Virus record (IMG/VR): IMGVR_UViG_3300025138_000349
Location: 1-24,050 of that record
DNA from: a virus
Strand: one strand, 5' to 3'
Length of the DNA: 24,050 nt
A model generated the notes under the pieces. It had not been told where the DNA came from, ran no database searches, and worked only from the letters and a program-made list of their open reading frames with translations. Position 1 is the stretch's first letter. Every line of letters starts with the position of its first letter. A program made the position numbers and the translations under genes. Shown one piece after another: positions 16,101-24,031 of the stretch.

Positions 16101-16641
16101 TGAGGCTCTCGAACGCGCCTTTGGATGGGTTTCTGAGGTAGTCGTCAATTACGCGAGCGTTGTTCTCCTGCCAATCACCCCAAGCCTTGTCGCCAGCCCG
16201 CTTGTAAACCGCGCCAAACATCTTTTCGTCAACTAGCCCATAAGAGTTCATCTGGGCTTTGAAGGCGGCTATTTCTTCGTCTTTGGTGCCGTACATGCCT
16301 GCCATAGCGTCACCCAAGCTAATGATGTCTGTAAGGCTTTGGCGAGCGTCCTGTGCTTTTTGACGCTTTGCTGCCTGCGCTGCCGCTGCGTCCTGCTTCG
16401 CTTTTGCGTCTCTGTACTTTTTGACTTGGCGCTTCATCGTTTCTTCGGTCGGAATGCCCGACTGTAGCCCGCGACTGTTGCCCGCAAGGTTGCCGTAATA
16501 TTCCTTACGCTCTGCAACGCTCGCGTCTGGATTTGCCCTTATCCATTCTGCATAAAGCTGTGCGTTCTGTGCGCGGCGATCTTTGCGTTTCTCATCTGCG
16601 CCGACGAAGGCGTTTGTAAAACCGCCGAGTGCTAGAGCCAT
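13168..16641 (-). CDS. 1157-aa putative internal virion (ejection) protein
   Basis: Large, alanine- and glutamate-rich and predicted almost wholly helical. The N-terminus is basic (about residues 18-100, with KRKDRRAQN and KKYRDAKAKQ). The middle is long helical repeats without a recognised enzyme motif. A coiled-coil stretch lies at about 890-1000, a Pro/Ala/Thr linker at about 1045-1090, and a small C-terminal domain of about 60 residues follows. Size and place between the 341-aa and 3402-aa genes parallel T7 gp15 (747 aa), the middle member of the three-protein ejectosome; that parallel is inferred from order, not sequence identity. AGGAG lies a few bases before the ATG. No signal peptide or membrane segment is evident. 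Open antisense frames under this gene are shadows of its Ala-rich codons. Confidence 0.7.
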   Translation of the reverse strand: MALALGGFTNAFVGADEKRKDRRAQNAQLYAEWIRANPDASVAERKEYYGNLAGNSRGLQSGIPTEETMKRQVKKYRDAKAKQDAAAAQAAKRQKAQDARQSLTDIISLGDAMAGMYGTKDEEIAAFKAQMNSYGLVDEKMFGAVYKRAGDKAWGDWQENNARVIDDYLRNPSKGAFESLNTKAGIWGAKFTNQFKGAYVRQDKKNEGIVLAEVTKILTAPNQTQAGADVGIEAIANQYPDAYEALRVSGAFGTPKAVLSTTISDAAEAATNKASRYAFNAAKNIKTLEDWQTARASFLLEFPDQNQDGDVAWLDDAYNRVQANIEGSEDALAKDYMSRLEKAAQTMSPAAYEEFKTTLLREAGDEGVRGRIRINSSNEINAGIEQDRLDKLKTEDDARFTQLANEIAASATTQPEYDRAISALKDTFKGSPVALQFDTTTADANIATRLSELKTIQEEEVARNVAVAVEEGELMPSAQAGMSKEDAVAAFEAKMEATLKTDVTLTPEQKARITDRYAVTMGELMATITQAANKSENANFDFAGAADAGREEFLKKFERDLTALGITISPAKKAEYTALANGGFDAAFEKARRAINARENETIAEVIAKVEAGNRSLIPMDTNAEIFEPILMIPSILGDLDKDKVAVVGAQVTSDVRNEIQSVFNTLGLPATNELIMDVMNELLLGQKETEEGLEVIPLYNKDSGTNLEVVRDAVYASLMDMEGGLLMGEYGGIEQSAFLAAMRETGIVTFKDMDVKDRAEDLAAFKAQYQLNRRAYVNSQYNVVDPAYTDAAERSGVLANRVSTVLDVNGRVASADFSQHPSLSALEPIFTGALGKIDAAIRKLSTANNLPNVDVPNFTKLAIYQELLQEINGSGEARQLTRALHGEMLELQREIGNLRQAGADDMYGKGASAEQMRSTINGNVQALQGQLAYLEEIRAGIEGYVNDAEMQVASLTELEDKRIAEDEKVEAERIQGVVTEWNRITPPNGIKKTPTQAYKDATGLSADDNVQAYRDWLEGDLQRQIQNREAVRQLEEATSGGVGNPPPTAPPETAFQTPTSAAAAVAETLNLPPNGEVRTVGPDPVAAIKRLFTSGDDEQPDADDQLQMRGWIRDNAATVAAELGYTGDSARRQLINALQTNDPALLELWEQEKSSQ

Positions 16642-16650
16642 AACGCTCTC

Positions 16651-17676
16651 CTATTTATTTGTTGCGCCCGTGATCGGGTTGTAATCGGTAGCCCTGTCGA
16701 GCCAAGTGCCGAACGCGCTGCCAGCGTTATCAGCGGCGGTAGCCATTCGGTCGCTCGCACTATTTGCTGATGTCAGCGCGGTGCCGAAGCCCGCTAAGTT
16801 CGCGCCATCTGCGGCAAACTTGTAAGTTCCAGCGGCTTCGTTGCCTTTGCTAATGGCGTAGTCTCGGAACACAGAGCTTGTGTTATTCATTGTGTCGAGG
16901 CCCGTCACGTAATCGTTTAGGTACGTGTTGTTTCTCATGCCTTGCAGGTTTTTAATGTCGTTTATTGCGCCGCCATACATGCCGATCTTGCCGTCCGCAA
17001 ACTCCATCCCGTAGCGTCCGCCCGCAATGTCATCGCCCGAGCGAGAGGTGCTGTAGTCGAGGTTGCCTTTGATGTAGGTCTGAGCGTCAGACATCGCATC
17101 AATTAAGTTCTGGTTGTATGCTTGGGCCTCCATGTCAGTGAGGCTTTTCTCCATCTGGATAGCGTATGTCGAGTTCTCCAAACCTTCGGGTATCTTGGCA
17201 CTCGCTCGAGCGCGAGCTTCTGCCACTGCTCTGTCTGTGTTTTGGTTGCGGAGATCAGCAAAGCGAGCGATCATCTCGTCTTGCTCTGATCGGCCTTGGT
17301 TGTAACGAGAGCTTGCGTTGTTTCGAAACCTGCTCTCGTCATTGATGAGCGTGGTTTGATAGCCCGTCGAGCGGTCAACAACCTGCGAGGCGTTTTGTAA
17401 CTCTTCAAGCTCACGAGCGTTCGAGAACATGCCGCGCATACTGTCAAACTGGTCTGCGCTTATCTGGTCGAAGCCGCCGAAGTTCTCGTAAGCGGCTTCA
17501 ATCGCTGCCCGCATTTCTTTAGAGCCACTGTCGTAAAGTGACATGACCCGCTCGTTACGAGCGATCTCGGCAGCGGTGAGTGCCGACTGCTCGTTAGATG
17601 CTGTGTTGGCTCGCTCGTTTGACTTGATCATATTCAAGCCAGTGAGCACCGCCATTCCTGTATTAAATACACTCAT
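16651..17676 (-). CDS. 341-aa putative internal virion protein (first of three ejection-type proteins)
   Basis: The N-terminus has a short, mildly hydrophobic stretch (VFNTGMAVLTGLNMI), followed by helical, Ala/Asn/Gln-rich sequence: SALTAAEIARNERVM near residue 31 and a long helix near 120-190 (RDEM..., VAEARARASAK). The C-terminus is Ala/Gly/Ser-rich with little charge, ending in DYNPITGATNK. In T7 and P22 the smallest ejected protein forms the outer-membrane part of the DNA conduit and precedes the larger ones, so this is a candidate T7 gp14-like component, though longer (T7 gp14 is 196 aa). The start follows AAAAGGAT, and the gene ends nine bases before the 1157-aa gene. Family identity is not certain. 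Confidence 0.6.
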   Translation of the reverse strand: MSVFNTGMAVLTGLNMIKSNERANTASNEQSALTAAEIARNERVMSLYDSGSKEMRAAIEAAYENFGGFDQISADQFDSMRGMFSNARELEELQNASQVVDRSTGYQTTLINDESRFRNNASSRYNQGRSEQDEMIARFADLRNQNTDRAVAEARARASAKIPEGLENSTYAIQMEKSLTDMEAQAYNQNLIDAMSDAQTYIKGNLDYSTSRSGDDIAGGRYGMEFADGKIGMYGGAINDIKNLQGMRNNTYLNDYVTGLDTMNNTSSVFRDYAISKGNEAAGTYKFAADGANLAGFGTALTSANSASDRMATAADNAGSAFGTWLDRATDYNPITGATNK

Positions 17677-17691
17677 GTCTACGATATCCTT

Positions 17692-19143
17692 TTAGGCATA
17701 CAATGTGCTGCCGAAGCCGCTACGCCGCTCGTTTCTGAAGTTGTCCTGCCCACTGTCTACAGACAGCGGAACCTCGACGTATCGTGTCTCACCTGTTTCA
17801 CGGTCTATAACGGGCCGTCTAACAAAGCCGCCGCCAGAACTAGGATCGACCATAGTTACACCCGAGGTGTCTTCTACTGAAACGCCATAAGTCAAAAGCT
17901 GCTCGCGTAGCGAGGCAATCTCGGCTTCTATAACTGATGTGTCCTCGCCGCTTTCCGAATTAGAAATCGCGTCTATCTGGGTTTGAAGCGCTGTGATCTC
18001 AGCGTTGATAGCAGCCGTGGCTTCGCTTGGCTCCATTTCGTTATACCTAATGGAATAATCATCTGTAGGCGCTGACCCACCCCCAGACGTAGCAGGCGGC
18101 GCGTTATAGTTTCTGTATCTTGCGTACCTTTGATTAGGGGTGTCGTCGCCGCCTTGGTTCATTCCCTCTTGGAAGTCGGCAAGACTTGATACGGGCTTAC
18201 CGTTGACAAAATATTGTGCACCAATCTGACCACTGTAGTTCACGCCGTTGGTATATGTGACGTAATCATCATCAGCCTTTAAGCCTTTATTTTTGGCTTC
18301 TGGCGTTGAGACAAGTGCTCGCACATCATCCGAAAGCCTACCCGTTTTCACGTTGCCTTCGTCGTCTCCGCCTTTTGGGCCGCCCATCATATTGCCGACA
18401 GCGCCCGCCAGCCCACCGCCGATGAAGTAATCTCCCGACTTACCAGTACCGCCGCCATCATAGTAATCTTCACTGTCTCGCCAGTTGCCGCCAAGCGTGT
18501 TTGAGATGTTTGAGATGAAGTTGCCAGCATTGCCTTTACCGTCTGCGCCGCCCATGCCGTCATTGTTGACGCCGCCTGTTGTATTTTCTTCTGGATCGTA
18601 CGGGTCAACATAATTGTTGGTAGGCGTGAAATATCCTTCGGTACTAAATGTCGAACCGCTTTTACCTTTGCCGCCGCCGTCCATCCAATCGGGTTTCCAC
18701 GAGGCTCCCATGTCTTGCGGAACCTCTGGTACGTTTACCACCCTATCGTCGCTGTCGTTTCCAGTTGCGGCATTCGTGGCGGCGTTGCCCGCTGCCCTGT
18801 TGGATGCGGCGGCTATGCCTGTGACTTCATTGCCAGCAATGTTGTCGTTGTCGTATGATTTGTTGTTCTGGTCTGGGGATGAAGCCCCTGGGCCACCACC
18901 GTCAAACATATCGCCGATACTGTCATACCCAAAGATGAACTCCATCTCGCCCGTCTCGGGGTTGAAGCTGCTCGCGCCACCCATATTCCTGAGAAGGTTC
19001 GCGGTAAACGGTGTGGCTTTTATGCTGTACTTGTCTCCGCCTCGGCCTTGGCTCGCTGCCTTGACGCCCAGAGTGGCAGCTTCTTTGCGGTTTGCAATCG
19101 AGATGCCCGTGTTCGGGCCAAAAATTTGTGCGCTAAAAGCCAT
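17692..19143 (-). CDS. 483-aa glycine-rich virion-operon protein of unknown function
   Basis: A low-complexity protein rich in Gly, Asp, Asn and Ser. A DGGGxGxS-type motif appears three times, near residues 78-85 (MFDGGGPGASS), 153-166 (WMDGGGKGKSGSTF) and 226-239 (YYDGGGTGKSGDYF), each preceded by an aromatic or Met residue. After residue 365 comes a predicted coiled coil (about 369-415, SEATAAINAEITALQTQID) and then a polar C-terminus. The start has a strong GAGGAGG Shine-Dalgarno sequence. It lies between the fibre-proximal and ejection genes, so it is presumably a virion or assembly protein. I do not recognise a family. The GKSG motifs are not P-loops because the required glycine four residues upstream is absent. 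Confidence 0.6.
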   Translation of the reverse strand: MAFSAQIFGPNTGISIANRKEAATLGVKAASQGRGGDKYSIKATPFTANLLRNMGGASSFNPETGEMEFIFGYDSIGDMFDGGGPGASSPDQNNKSYDNDNIAGNEVTGIAAASNRAAGNAATNAATGNDSDDRVVNVPEVPQDMGASWKPDWMDGGGKGKSGSTFSTEGYFTPTNNYVDPYDPEENTTGGVNNDGMGGADGKGNAGNFISNISNTLGGNWRDSEDYYDGGGTGKSGDYFIGGGLAGAVGNMMGGPKGGDDEGNVKTGRLSDDVRALVSTPEAKNKGLKADDDYVTYTNGVNYSGQIGAQYFVNGKPVSSLADFQEGMNQGGDDTPNQRYARYRNYNAPPATSGGGSAPTDDYSIRYNEMEPSEATAAINAEITALQTQIDAISNSESGEDTSVIEAEIASLREQLLTYGVSVEDTSGVTMVDPSSGGGFVRRPVIDRETGETRYVEVPLSVDSGQDNFRNERRSGFGSTLYA

Positions 19144-19200
19144 GTCGGCCTCCTCTATCTGCGGTCAATGTATGCGATATTGATGGGTGGGGTCGTCCCA

Positions 19201-20475
19201 TTAAAGTCCTCTTGCTTTCTCGGACGGGTTGATCTTCGGAAACGCCGTCATGTCTTCCGTTCCAAAATAGCTGTCTAGTTCCATACCGACAGACGTGGCT
19301 CCTGAGACAAAATCGTTAATCGCTGGCACAGCGGTTTCTGCAAAGGCACTCCACGCTCCCTTTGCCTTCTCGGACATTTCTCGAGAGAGGACGCGAGCCG
19401 AGTAGTCGAAGCCTCGGGCTTCTTTCTTGCCGCCGCGCCGCTTCTGCTCGTCCTCGATTTTTTCCGACTGCTCGAGAATGGCAGCAATGTTTGCGCCCAC
19501 GTTGGGGTTGCCCATCGAGCCGTCACGTAACACGGTCTCTTGTGCTTCTCTTGCTAAGTCTGCCTGCATTCTTTCGAGGTCGCTGTCCTCGTAGCCATTG
19601 TAAGTATGAGCCATCGCTACGCGCCCCATAAAGCCGCCGTCCATATCGTAGTCCGCCATCTGGCTCGCGTAATTAAGCGCTCTGCGAGCGTCGAGGCGAG
19701 CGTCGCTAATGCCCTCTTCGCCTTTGGCGTAAGTCATCTCAGTGTAGCCAGTGTCATCGTCACCCACGAATAGGTGGAACAGGCCGTCATCGCCTTGCTC
19801 TCCGAACATTGAGCCTCGCAAGACCGCTTCCTTGGGTAGCTGCGCTCGCATTTGATCCATCGCCGCTAGGAACATCTGGGAGGATACGAAGCTCTCCTGC
19901 GTGTCCTGTAGCCTTTGAAGGTGTGTCGGGATTTCGTCGCCTGACATTGATCTGTCGCCGTTTCCGCGAGTGTCTATATAGTGCAACCCAGAAGTTGCCA
20001 TCGGGCCAGCCGAGCCGACATCATTGCCGCTCGTATCGCGATACGCCACAGGGTAAAGGGTTTTGATATCCATGTTTCTAAAGGAGCCAAGCGTCTCGTC
20101 CTCGGGGGCTATATAATCGAGAGAGGGCTTTTGGTCGGGCGGAGGTGGCAGCATTGATCTTAGCATCTCAAGCTCGGGGTCGTTTATTAGAACAGACTGT
20201 GTGCCGTCATTGCCCATATTCGCCATCATAACGTCAGGCTCGATGCCGTACTCCATAAGGTTCCCTTGAGCGTCCGTGCCCATCATGCCTGTGGTACTCG
20301 ACATTTCTGGGTCTTCTGGTCGGAGGCGAGGGCGCAAGGATGTCTCGGGAGCGTTGCTTTGATAAGCGGGCATCTCGAGAGTTTGCCCGCCACCTTGCTT
20401 GGCTCGCTCGATACCTGCGGCCTCGGCCTCGGGGTTTTGGTCCCACGTTCCCGCAGGGTTGAAACGCTTATCCAT
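19201..20475 (-). CDS. 424-aa virion-operon protein of unknown function
   Basis: The first 170 residues look largely disordered, rich in Pro, Met, Asp and Glu (for example LRPRLRPEDPEM and LPPPPDQKP). The rest alternates helices, including FVSSQMFLAAMDQMRAQLP (about 195-213) and RMQADLAREAQETVLRDG, with a highly charged EKIEDEQKRRGGKKEARG segment near 345. No signal peptide, membrane segment or enzyme motif is seen. AGGGAAG precedes the ATG, and the stop is followed by a 57-base gap holding only the next gene's ribosome-binding site. Position after the fibre gene suggests a minor virion component, chaperone or scaffold; this is context only. Confidence 0.58.
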   Translation of the reverse strand: MDKRFNPAGTWDQNPEAEAAGIERAKQGGGQTLEMPAYQSNAPETSLRPRLRPEDPEMSSTTGMMGTDAQGNLMEYGIEPDVMMANMGNDGTQSVLINDPELEMLRSMLPPPPDQKPSLDYIAPEDETLGSFRNMDIKTLYPVAYRDTSGNDVGSAGPMATSGLHYIDTRGNGDRSMSGDEIPTHLQRLQDTQESFVSSQMFLAAMDQMRAQLPKEAVLRGSMFGEQGDDGLFHLFVGDDDTGYTEMTYAKGEEGISDARLDARRALNYASQMADYDMDGGFMGRVAMAHTYNGYEDSDLERMQADLAREAQETVLRDGSMGNPNVGANIAAILEQSEKIEDEQKRRGGKKEARGFDYSARVLSREMSEKAKGAWSAFAETAVPAINDFVSGATSVGMELDSYFGTEDMTAFPKINPSEKARGL

Positions 20476-20490
20476 GTTTAACTTCCCTTA

Positions 20491-22056
20491 TCAGACATTT
20501 GTGATGACGCAGGCCAAGGTTACTTCGATATCAGTGAGCGAGCTTTGCGATGTTATTTCGAAACCGATCTCTCGTGAGGCGGTGGTCGCGTCTACAGCGA
20601 TTGACGCCGAGAGGTTCTGCTCGGCAAGCGTTGAAGATACAGAAATCACATCGCCAGCGTTGGTGCCGTTGACGCGAAGCTGAATGTTGCAAGTTCCCGA
20701 GGTTGACTTAACGGCTACCGCATCAATCCGTATGTTCTGCTTAAAGGCACGAGTTACTTTCTTCACTCCGTTAGCTATCGAGCCAGAGGCTTGAAAGTAA
20801 AACGAGCGAGTTGCAAAGGTATCGGGTAGCTGGGCAACAGGAAGTTTACCTGTGCTGTCGAGGCCAGCAACGCCGTCCGCTGCTCCCATATAGGTTTTGG
20901 GAACCAAAGCGGTTTGGTCAACATTGCTGAACTCCAAGCCGCCGCCTGTCGAATTGACACGAAGGAACTGCAAGGCATTGGAGGTCGCGAAGGCTGGGAT
21001 GCCTGTGTCTGGTGAGGTCAGTAGCCAGCCCGTACCGTTATAAAACTTTAGGACGTTGGGATTACTTGATGTGTCCACCCACATGTCGCCAGAGTTTGCA
21101 GTCGAAGGCTGCGAGGCGGACACGTAGACGCGGCCTCTGTTAGCAAGGAGGGTTGAGATGCCACTGACCTTAGCTTGGGGGATTTCATTGTCAGTTACAG
21201 CAAGCCTTGCGAACGGAATTAAGCCGCTAGTGTTCGTGAATTTGTCTTCGGTCATCAAGCCAGCGACACGAACTTGTGCCGTATCCTCAACGATCATAAA
21301 GGTGATAATATCGTTTACCGACATCCCCGAAGTGAACGTGATAGTGTTGCCGCTGGCCTGTTGAGTATAGTCGTTACTACCACCTTCTCGTTGCAGGACG
21401 CCATTTCGATATACGAGAATAGCCTGCGTGTCCGTGTGAACGAAAGGGAATACAGCCTGTGAAGCAGAAGATGTAATCTCTGTTCGTGTGAAGCCACTGT
21501 TGTTTGACGCTTGGACTTTATAGATAGTTATAATATCGCCCGCGGATGTCGCCGAACCCAGCGTAACCGTGTTCGCTGTTGAGCTGTTCGAGAAGGTCGT
21601 TGTCGCTTGTAGAGCGCCGTTGATATACACAACAATAGCGTCTGTTGCGTCATGGGCGAACGAGAACGCTGTGGTGCCCGTTGGGTAGGGTATTGAGCCG
21701 CTGATAGTGGCGTTGACAACGTGATCCACCCGTGCCGAAAACAGGGGTGCTCCGATTGTTCCTAAGTCTAGGCCCGATGTGCCGCGCAATTCAGCAACCG
21801 TTGCCAAGCCCGTCCAGCCCGTCTCGCTTTCAGTGTACGTTCCCACTCTGTATTGCAGACCCGCAATGCTGTCGTTCCGAAGCTCGACGGGAGCGATTAG
21901 CTTGCCCGTGCTGTCGAACAGTATTTTGACTAGCTCGGCAAGCGTGTTGTCGCCAAGCTCTGCGGCGTTGAGATAACGAACAATGTTCTCCACATCGGCC
22001 CCGATGTTGCCGCTTGATGTATGATTTCCAGGGTACAGTACCTTGAGACGAGCCAT
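20491..22056 (-). CDS. Tail fibre/receptor-binding protein with two internal beta repeats
   Basis: This 521-aa protein likely forms the trimeric fibre that contacts the host. Residues 1-105 look like a virion-attachment domain (LGDNTLAELVKILFDSTGKL, then GLQYRVG and RGTSGLDLG). Two repeats of about 70 residues follow at 113-181 and 185-257: AFSFAHDATDAIVVYINGAL is echoed by VFPFVHTDTQAILVYRNGVL, and SAGDIITIYKV by SVNDIITFMIV. Next come fibre-style blocks, a GDMWVDTS-to-FYNGTGW stretch (323-344) and LDSTGKLPVAQLP (399-411), and a beta-rich C-terminal domain (about 415-521) that probably includes the tip. AAGGAGAAA precedes the ATG, one base after the upstream stop. No chaperone gene or catalytic spike motif is apparent. 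Confidence 0.78.
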   Translation of the reverse strand: MARLKVLYPGNHTSSGNIGADVENIVRYLNAAELGDNTLAELVKILFDSTGKLIAPVELRNDSIAGLQYRVGTYTESETGWTGLATVAELRGTSGLDLGTIGAPLFSARVDHVVNATISGSIPYPTGTTAFSFAHDATDAIVVYINGALQATTTFSNSSTANTVTLGSATSAGDIITIYKVQASNNSGFTRTEITSSASQAVFPFVHTDTQAILVYRNGVLQREGGSNDYTQQASGNTITFTSGMSVNDIITFMIVEDTAQVRVAGLMTEDKFTNTSGLIPFARLAVTDNEIPQAKVSGISTLLANRGRVYVSASQPSTANSGDMWVDTSSNPNVLKFYNGTGWLLTSPDTGIPAFATSNALQFLRVNSTGGGLEFSNVDQTALVPKTYMGAADGVAGLDSTGKLPVAQLPDTFATRSFYFQASGSIANGVKKVTRAFKQNIRIDAVAVKSTSGTCNIQLRVNGTNAGDVISVSSTLAEQNLSASIAVDATTASREIGFEITSQSSLTDIEVTLACVITNV

Positions 22057-22057
22057 T

Positions 22058-23578
22058 CTATTTCTCCTTGTGCATTAGAAATGCAAACGAAATGACCGTC
22101 AGGTCTGTGTCCACATCTTTTTCTTCCGTCCGAAAACGCATTCGTACGCCTCGGAAAGTATGGTTAAACGGGTAAGTGTAGTCATGCTTGAGGGGAGCAT
22201 CACCCCATCTTTTGTCGCCCTCTAAACGGTCGAGCACGACTTCGAGAGAGTGCATGTCGCGACCTTCCTCATCGGTAAAATCGATAAAGAAGCTGCCCGT
22301 ACCAGTTGCTTGCACTACAAATGAGTGGGTGCGCTTTGTGCCGATGAAGTCACCAAGCCAGAGGACGGGTGTTTCGGCTACCATTTGCGAACGGCGGAGA
22401 TCAGCTAACCCAGTTTCTTGATCGAATGTTCGTCTAGTGCTTTCATAAACACCATCCGAAGTTCCGAAAACAAGGCGACCTCCCAAGAACGAACCACACC
22501 TCGGAAGGAGCGTATCGCCAAGCTGGAAGTTTACCATCTCGTATCCCGAGCGGAAGTTCATCGAGAGGCGCTGTGTAAGTTTGCCGCCCGCTCGTGGGAA
22601 AAAGACATGATAAGCCTGCTCGTCTTGGTCAAAAACTGCCGAGATCGTTCGCGGATCAGGCGTTGACCTTACGAGTTCTTGATACAGCGGCTCGATCTCG
22701 TCAGATAGAGATGCCTCTGCAATGGTGATCCCGTTTGTCTCGTTACGCATAATCGAGTGAATACCTCTGCGAGAACAGAACAGAAGGTCGGAGCCAGCGT
22801 TAATGATCGTGCCGTGTGAGATGCACCCGATACGAAGGTTGGCTCGGCTGTCTAGCTGCCATTCCTCGAAGCTGGGGTCGATGATGTAAACGAGCGTTTG
22901 GTCTTGCGTGAACACGGCAAGGCGGTTGGCCTCAAATGTGCCTAACCCAATAATCTGGTCGGCGGTGCCTATCAAGTTCGAGATGTCGATAAAGGCGGCC
23001 CGTGTTACTTCGTCAGTGGTGGCTTCTTCTTCAAGGAAAATGTCAGGAGCATCGACGCGGCTGAACTCGATTACTGTTGGCCTGTCTTTAAATCCCGCGA
23101 CCGCAAGGCGGCGCTGTATGGGAACGCCGAAGGCTGGTTTTATTGATGCGGTGGATGTCGAGAATTGAAACCCGTCATACTTATACATCTTGGTGTCGCC
23201 AGAAAAGATATGCACTTGACCCTTGAAGTTGGTCATGTGGACAATGGCGTCCTTTTCGTACGCGCTTACAACTACGTGGTCGCGGTCAGATCGTAAGTGT
23301 GTGGCGGCTGCGTCTGTCTCGGCGTAGACAACGCCCTCTCGGCTGTAGAAGCGGAGAGCCTTAATGGGGAAGTTGTTTGATCGGCTGTATTTGAAGAAAG
23401 CGGGGTCTCTAATTAGCTGGCCTCGATAATCCACATAGCAGTTTTCCAAGTTGTAAAAGTTTTGCTCCTCCTCAGTCTCAAGAGCAGTGATGTCACGAGA
23501 CCGATCAATACCCCGAAAACTATAATAGGTTTTCGAGACCGTTTTTACTGCGATTGGAGAGTAAGCGAGGCGACCCAT
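22058..23578 (-). CDS. Tail hub/nozzle protein (P22 gp10- or T7 gp12-like beta-propeller)
   Basis: This 506-aa beta-rich protein fits the tube segment that joins the adaptor ring to the tail tip and closes the DNA channel. Propeller-like blades are suggested by repeated short strands: VHIFSGDTKMYKYDGFQ, RLAVFTQDQTLVYI, LLFCSRRGIHSI and RLVFGTSDGVYES. The segment IGCISHGTIINAGSDLLF is typical of this class, and the length is close to P22 gp10 (472 aa) and below T7 gp12 (794 aa). Start and stop abut the neighbours: the adaptor's TAG is directly followed by this ATG. The order adaptor, hub, fibre supports the call. Which of the two families it is closer to cannot be settled by eye. Confidence 0.7.
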   Translation of the reverse strand: MGRLAYSPIAVKTVSKTYYSFRGIDRSRDITALETEEEQNFYNLENCYVDYRGQLIRDPAFFKYSRSNNFPIKALRFYSREGVVYAETDAAATHLRSDRDHVVVSAYEKDAIVHMTNFKGQVHIFSGDTKMYKYDGFQFSTSTASIKPAFGVPIQRRLAVAGFKDRPTVIEFSRVDAPDIFLEEEATTDEVTRAAFIDISNLIGTADQIIGLGTFEANRLAVFTQDQTLVYIIDPSFEEWQLDSRANLRIGCISHGTIINAGSDLLFCSRRGIHSIMRNETNGITIAEASLSDEIEPLYQELVRSTPDPRTISAVFDQDEQAYHVFFPRAGGKLTQRLSMNFRSGYEMVNFQLGDTLLPRCGSFLGGRLVFGTSDGVYESTRRTFDQETGLADLRRSQMVAETPVLWLGDFIGTKRTHSFVVQATGTGSFFIDFTDEEGRDMHSLEVVLDRLEGDKRWGDAPLKHDYTYPFNHTFRGVRMRFRTEEKDVDTDLTVISFAFLMHKEK

Positions 23579-24031
23579 CTAGTACGCCTTTACTGTGGTT
23601 AAAGGCGCATACGCTTTGTTTGAGCCGCCGTCTGTTATGGTGCGGGTGTACGCTTTGTTGCCGTTTGAGCGCTCGTGAAGAATGTTGTTTAAGCCAGCTT
23701 GGTAAAGCTGTAGGAATACCATTGCCTTTTCCGAACCCTGCTGGATGAAATAGTGAGCGGTCAGCCCGTCAATCATAATCATGTCGGGTACGGCGCGACT
23801 TTGGGTGATGTCAGCGTAATAGTCGATGTCACCGCCCGTCCAATACGGGTGCTGGCGAACGTCCTCGACCACTCGGTTGGCGAGTTCAATCATCATCATC
23901 ATCACTTCGCCGTCGATGCGTGACGGGCTAAAGTTGCCCGCCCGAACGAGAGCCGAGCGCACAAGGTTCTCGAGTGGGGTAAAGTTTCCCGTACCCGCAG
24001 CAAAAGGTTTTTGGACGCTCAGTTCAGCCAT
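23579..24031 (-). CDS. Head-to-tail adaptor protein (P22 gp4/T7 gp11-like)
   Basis: This 150-aa, largely helical protein probably forms the dodecameric ring below the portal. Visible parts: an N-terminal helix (LENLVRSALVRAG, 20-32), a Met-rich helix starting at VMMMMIELANRVVEDVRQ (43-60) with a following HPYW, a short loop VPDMIMIDGL (81-90), a helix (MVFLQLYQAGLNNILHERS) and an extended polar C-terminal arm ending in VKAY. The length is near P22 gp4 (166 aa) and T7 gp11 (196 aa). The downstream hub gene starts immediately after its stop. A TGAGGAT Shine-Dalgarno sequence lies in the last bases of the window; the capsid gene is presumably just outside. The call relies mainly on size, fold impression and order. 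Confidence 0.62.
   Translation of the reverse strand: MAELSVQKPFAAGTGNFTPLENLVRSALVRAGNFSPSRIDGEVMMMMIELANRVVEDVRQHPYWTGGDIDYYADITQSRAVPDMIMIDGLTAHYFIQQGSEKAMVFLQLYQAGLNNILHERSNGNKAYTRTITDGGSNKAYAPLTTVKAY

Noticed and set aside
18640-18690. P-loop in the 483-aa protein (GGGKGKSG)
   Set aside because: A Walker A motif needs Gly four residues before GK; here that position is Asp, and the motif sits in low-complexity sequence without a Walker B.
19144-19200. Promoter or terminator in the 57-base gap before the 483-aa gene
   Set aside because: A TTGACC string is present but no -10 element lies at suitable spacing before the ATG, and only a 3-bp stem is visible.
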